A DNA stretch of 64,000 nucleotides, taken from positions 310,001 to 374,000 of the forward strand of contig NZ_RDBE01000006.1 in assembly GCF_003674065.1 (NCBI RefSeq), written 5' to 3'. The notes beneath the pieces are model-generated. The model was not told the DNA's origin, searched no databases, and saw nothing but the letters and a program-made list of their open reading frames with translations. The DNA is from Nocardioides mangrovicus (GTDB lineage Bacteria; Actinomycetota; Actinomycetes; Propionibacteriales; Nocardioidaceae). Positions 63,267 through 64,000 of this stretch are shown here, one piece after another; position 1 is the stretch's first letter; every line of letters starts with the position of its first letter. The position numbers and the translations under genes were made by a program.

Positions 63267-64000
63267 GCCTGGGGTCCTTCCTGGACGGGCTGCTCACGCT
63301 GGGTGTCGGAGGTGAGCTCGAGGAACAGCTGCTCGAGGCCGGCGCTCTCGGCGGGCCGGAGCTCGGTGAGGACAACGCCGTTCGTGGCGGCGGCCCGACC
63401 GACGACGACGGGGTCGACCTCGGTGCGGAACCCGCCGTCGGCGATCGGGGTCGCCGTGATGTCGGCTCCGGCGAGCGCCTTGCCGAGCAGTGCGTCGTCC
63501 TCGGCGCGCACCAGGGTGCCGGCGCTGCGGAGCAGCTCGGCCTTGGTGCCCTGGGCGACGATCTTGCCGCGGCCGATGACGACCATGTCGTCGGCGATCA
63601 CCTCCACCTCGTGCAGCAGGTGCGAGGAGAGCAGCACGGTGCCGCCGCGGGAGGCGTAGTCGCGCAGCAGCCCGCGCATCCAGTGGATGCCGGCGGGGTC
63701 GAGGCCGTTGGCCGGCTCGTCGAGGATGAGCACCGACGGGTCGCCGAGCAGGGCATGGGCGATGCCCAGCCGTTGCCGCATGCCGAGGGAGTAGGCACCG
63801 ACCCGGCGCTTGGCCTCCTTCTCGTCGAGGGAGACCAGCCGCAGCATCTCGTCCACGCGGCTCTCGGGCAGGCCCATGGTCATCGCGGCCAGGTGCAGCA
63901 CCTCGCGGCCGGAGCGGCCGGCGTGCTGGGCGGAGGCGTCGAGCAGGACGCCGACGTGGCGTCCGGGGTTGGGGATGTCGGCGTAGCGCAGGCCACCGAT
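63263..64000 (-). CDS. ABC transporter ATP-binding protein, N-terminus cut by window edge
   Basis: The visible 245 residues are the C-terminal part of an ABC-2-type ATPase: Q-loop region VLLDASAQHAGRSGREVL, signature SLGMRQRLGIAHALLG, Walker B VLILDEPANGLDP and switch LLSSHLLHEVE. The Walker A motif and start lie to the right of base 64000. The C-terminal ~95 residues form a regulatory extension typical of drug exporters. It is translationally coupled to the permease gene. Confidence 0.93.
   Translation of the reverse strand: MGGLRYADIPNPGRHVGVLLDASAQHAGRSGREVLHLAAMTMGLPESRVDEMLRLVSLDEKEAKRRVGAYSLGMRQRLGIAHALLGDPSVLILDEPANGLDPAGIHWMRGLLRDYASRGGTVLLSSHLLHEVEVIADDMVVIGRGKIVAQGTKAELLRSAGTLVRAEDDALLGKALAGADITATPIADGGFRTEVDPVVVGRAAATNGVVLTELRPAESAGLEQLFLELTSDTQREQPVQEGPQA

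Overview
The window reads as a chromosomal segment of a high-GC Gram-positive actinobacterium, most like the Nocardioides/Propionibacteriales group. This rests on the strong G/C bias at third codon positions from about 20 kb onward, GTG starts and stop/start overlaps (ATGA, GTGA), a mycothiol-dependent enzyme family, several LLM-class flavin/F420 oxidoreductases, and glycine and cobalamin riboswitches of actinobacterial type. The genus is inferred from general knowledge, not from a database search.

Region 1 (1-18.3 kb) looks less GC-extreme and has mobile-element character. It opens with the N-terminal 851 residues of a MobF relaxase/helicase (minus strand, running off the left edge), preceded by inverted repeats that could belong to an oriT. 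Next come an LLM oxidoreductase, a DnaQ-like exonuclease paired with a cNMP/CBS/DUF294 protein, and a catabolic locus: aldehyde dehydrogenase, FGGY kinase, class II aldolase, a 77-aa protein and two FAD oxidoreductases resembling GlpA and GlpB. Divergent from these is an APC permease. A tandem glycine riboswitch then controls gcvT-gcvH and a PF03458 (glycine transporter/TRIC) gene, and a DeoR regulator closes the block. TGTTC repeats with 11-bp spacing occur both in the FAD-oxidoreductase/APC intergenic region and at the deoR promoter, so one regulator probably controls the locus.

Region 2 (18.7-32.6 kb) holds DoxX and LLM oxidoreductase genes divergent from an HxlR regulator, a double-hotdog thioesterase, a thiolase, a YceI protein divergent from a MarR regulator, ettA, an ssb-like gene, an overlapping PrsW protease/dynamin-like GTPase/YfjP-like GTPase operon, and a Pro aminopeptidase.

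Region 3 (32.6-38.8 kb) is a minus-strand operon headed by a cobalamin riboswitch. It encodes a secreted prenyltransferase-repeat protein, a membrane-anchored DUF4430-like protein, EcfT, a fused double ECF ATPase and an S component. All junctions overlap. I read it as a vitamin B12 uptake system with a two-gene analogue of the alpha and beta domains of animal transcobalamin/intrinsic factor.

Region 4 (38.8-43.2 kb): after tRNA-Arg(TCT) come an ABC exporter, a 25-residue Arg-Ser/Thr repeat peptide, a Ser/Thr-kinase-like protein and an FAD/NAD(P)-binding protein, a candidate undescribed peptide-modification or secretion cluster.

Region 5 (43.2-64 kb) is mostly housekeeping: adenosine deaminase-like, DsbA-like and MauE/DoxX proteins, orn, tRNA-His, pirin, a phytoene-dehydrogenase-like protein, tRNA-Lys followed by a K+ channel gene flanked by 17-bp direct repeats, an AbiEi/DUF559 protein, DUF1330, an SDR, GNAT, a C39-like peptidase, bluB, zwf, a GH15 glucosidase, a second SDR, a GroES-like protein, DUF3618, bcp, tRNA-Leu, rdgB, rph, a mycothiol-dependent enzyme and a two-gene ABC transporter cut by the right edge. 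Two copies of a 46-bp palindromic element sit beside tRNA-His and tRNA-Leu.
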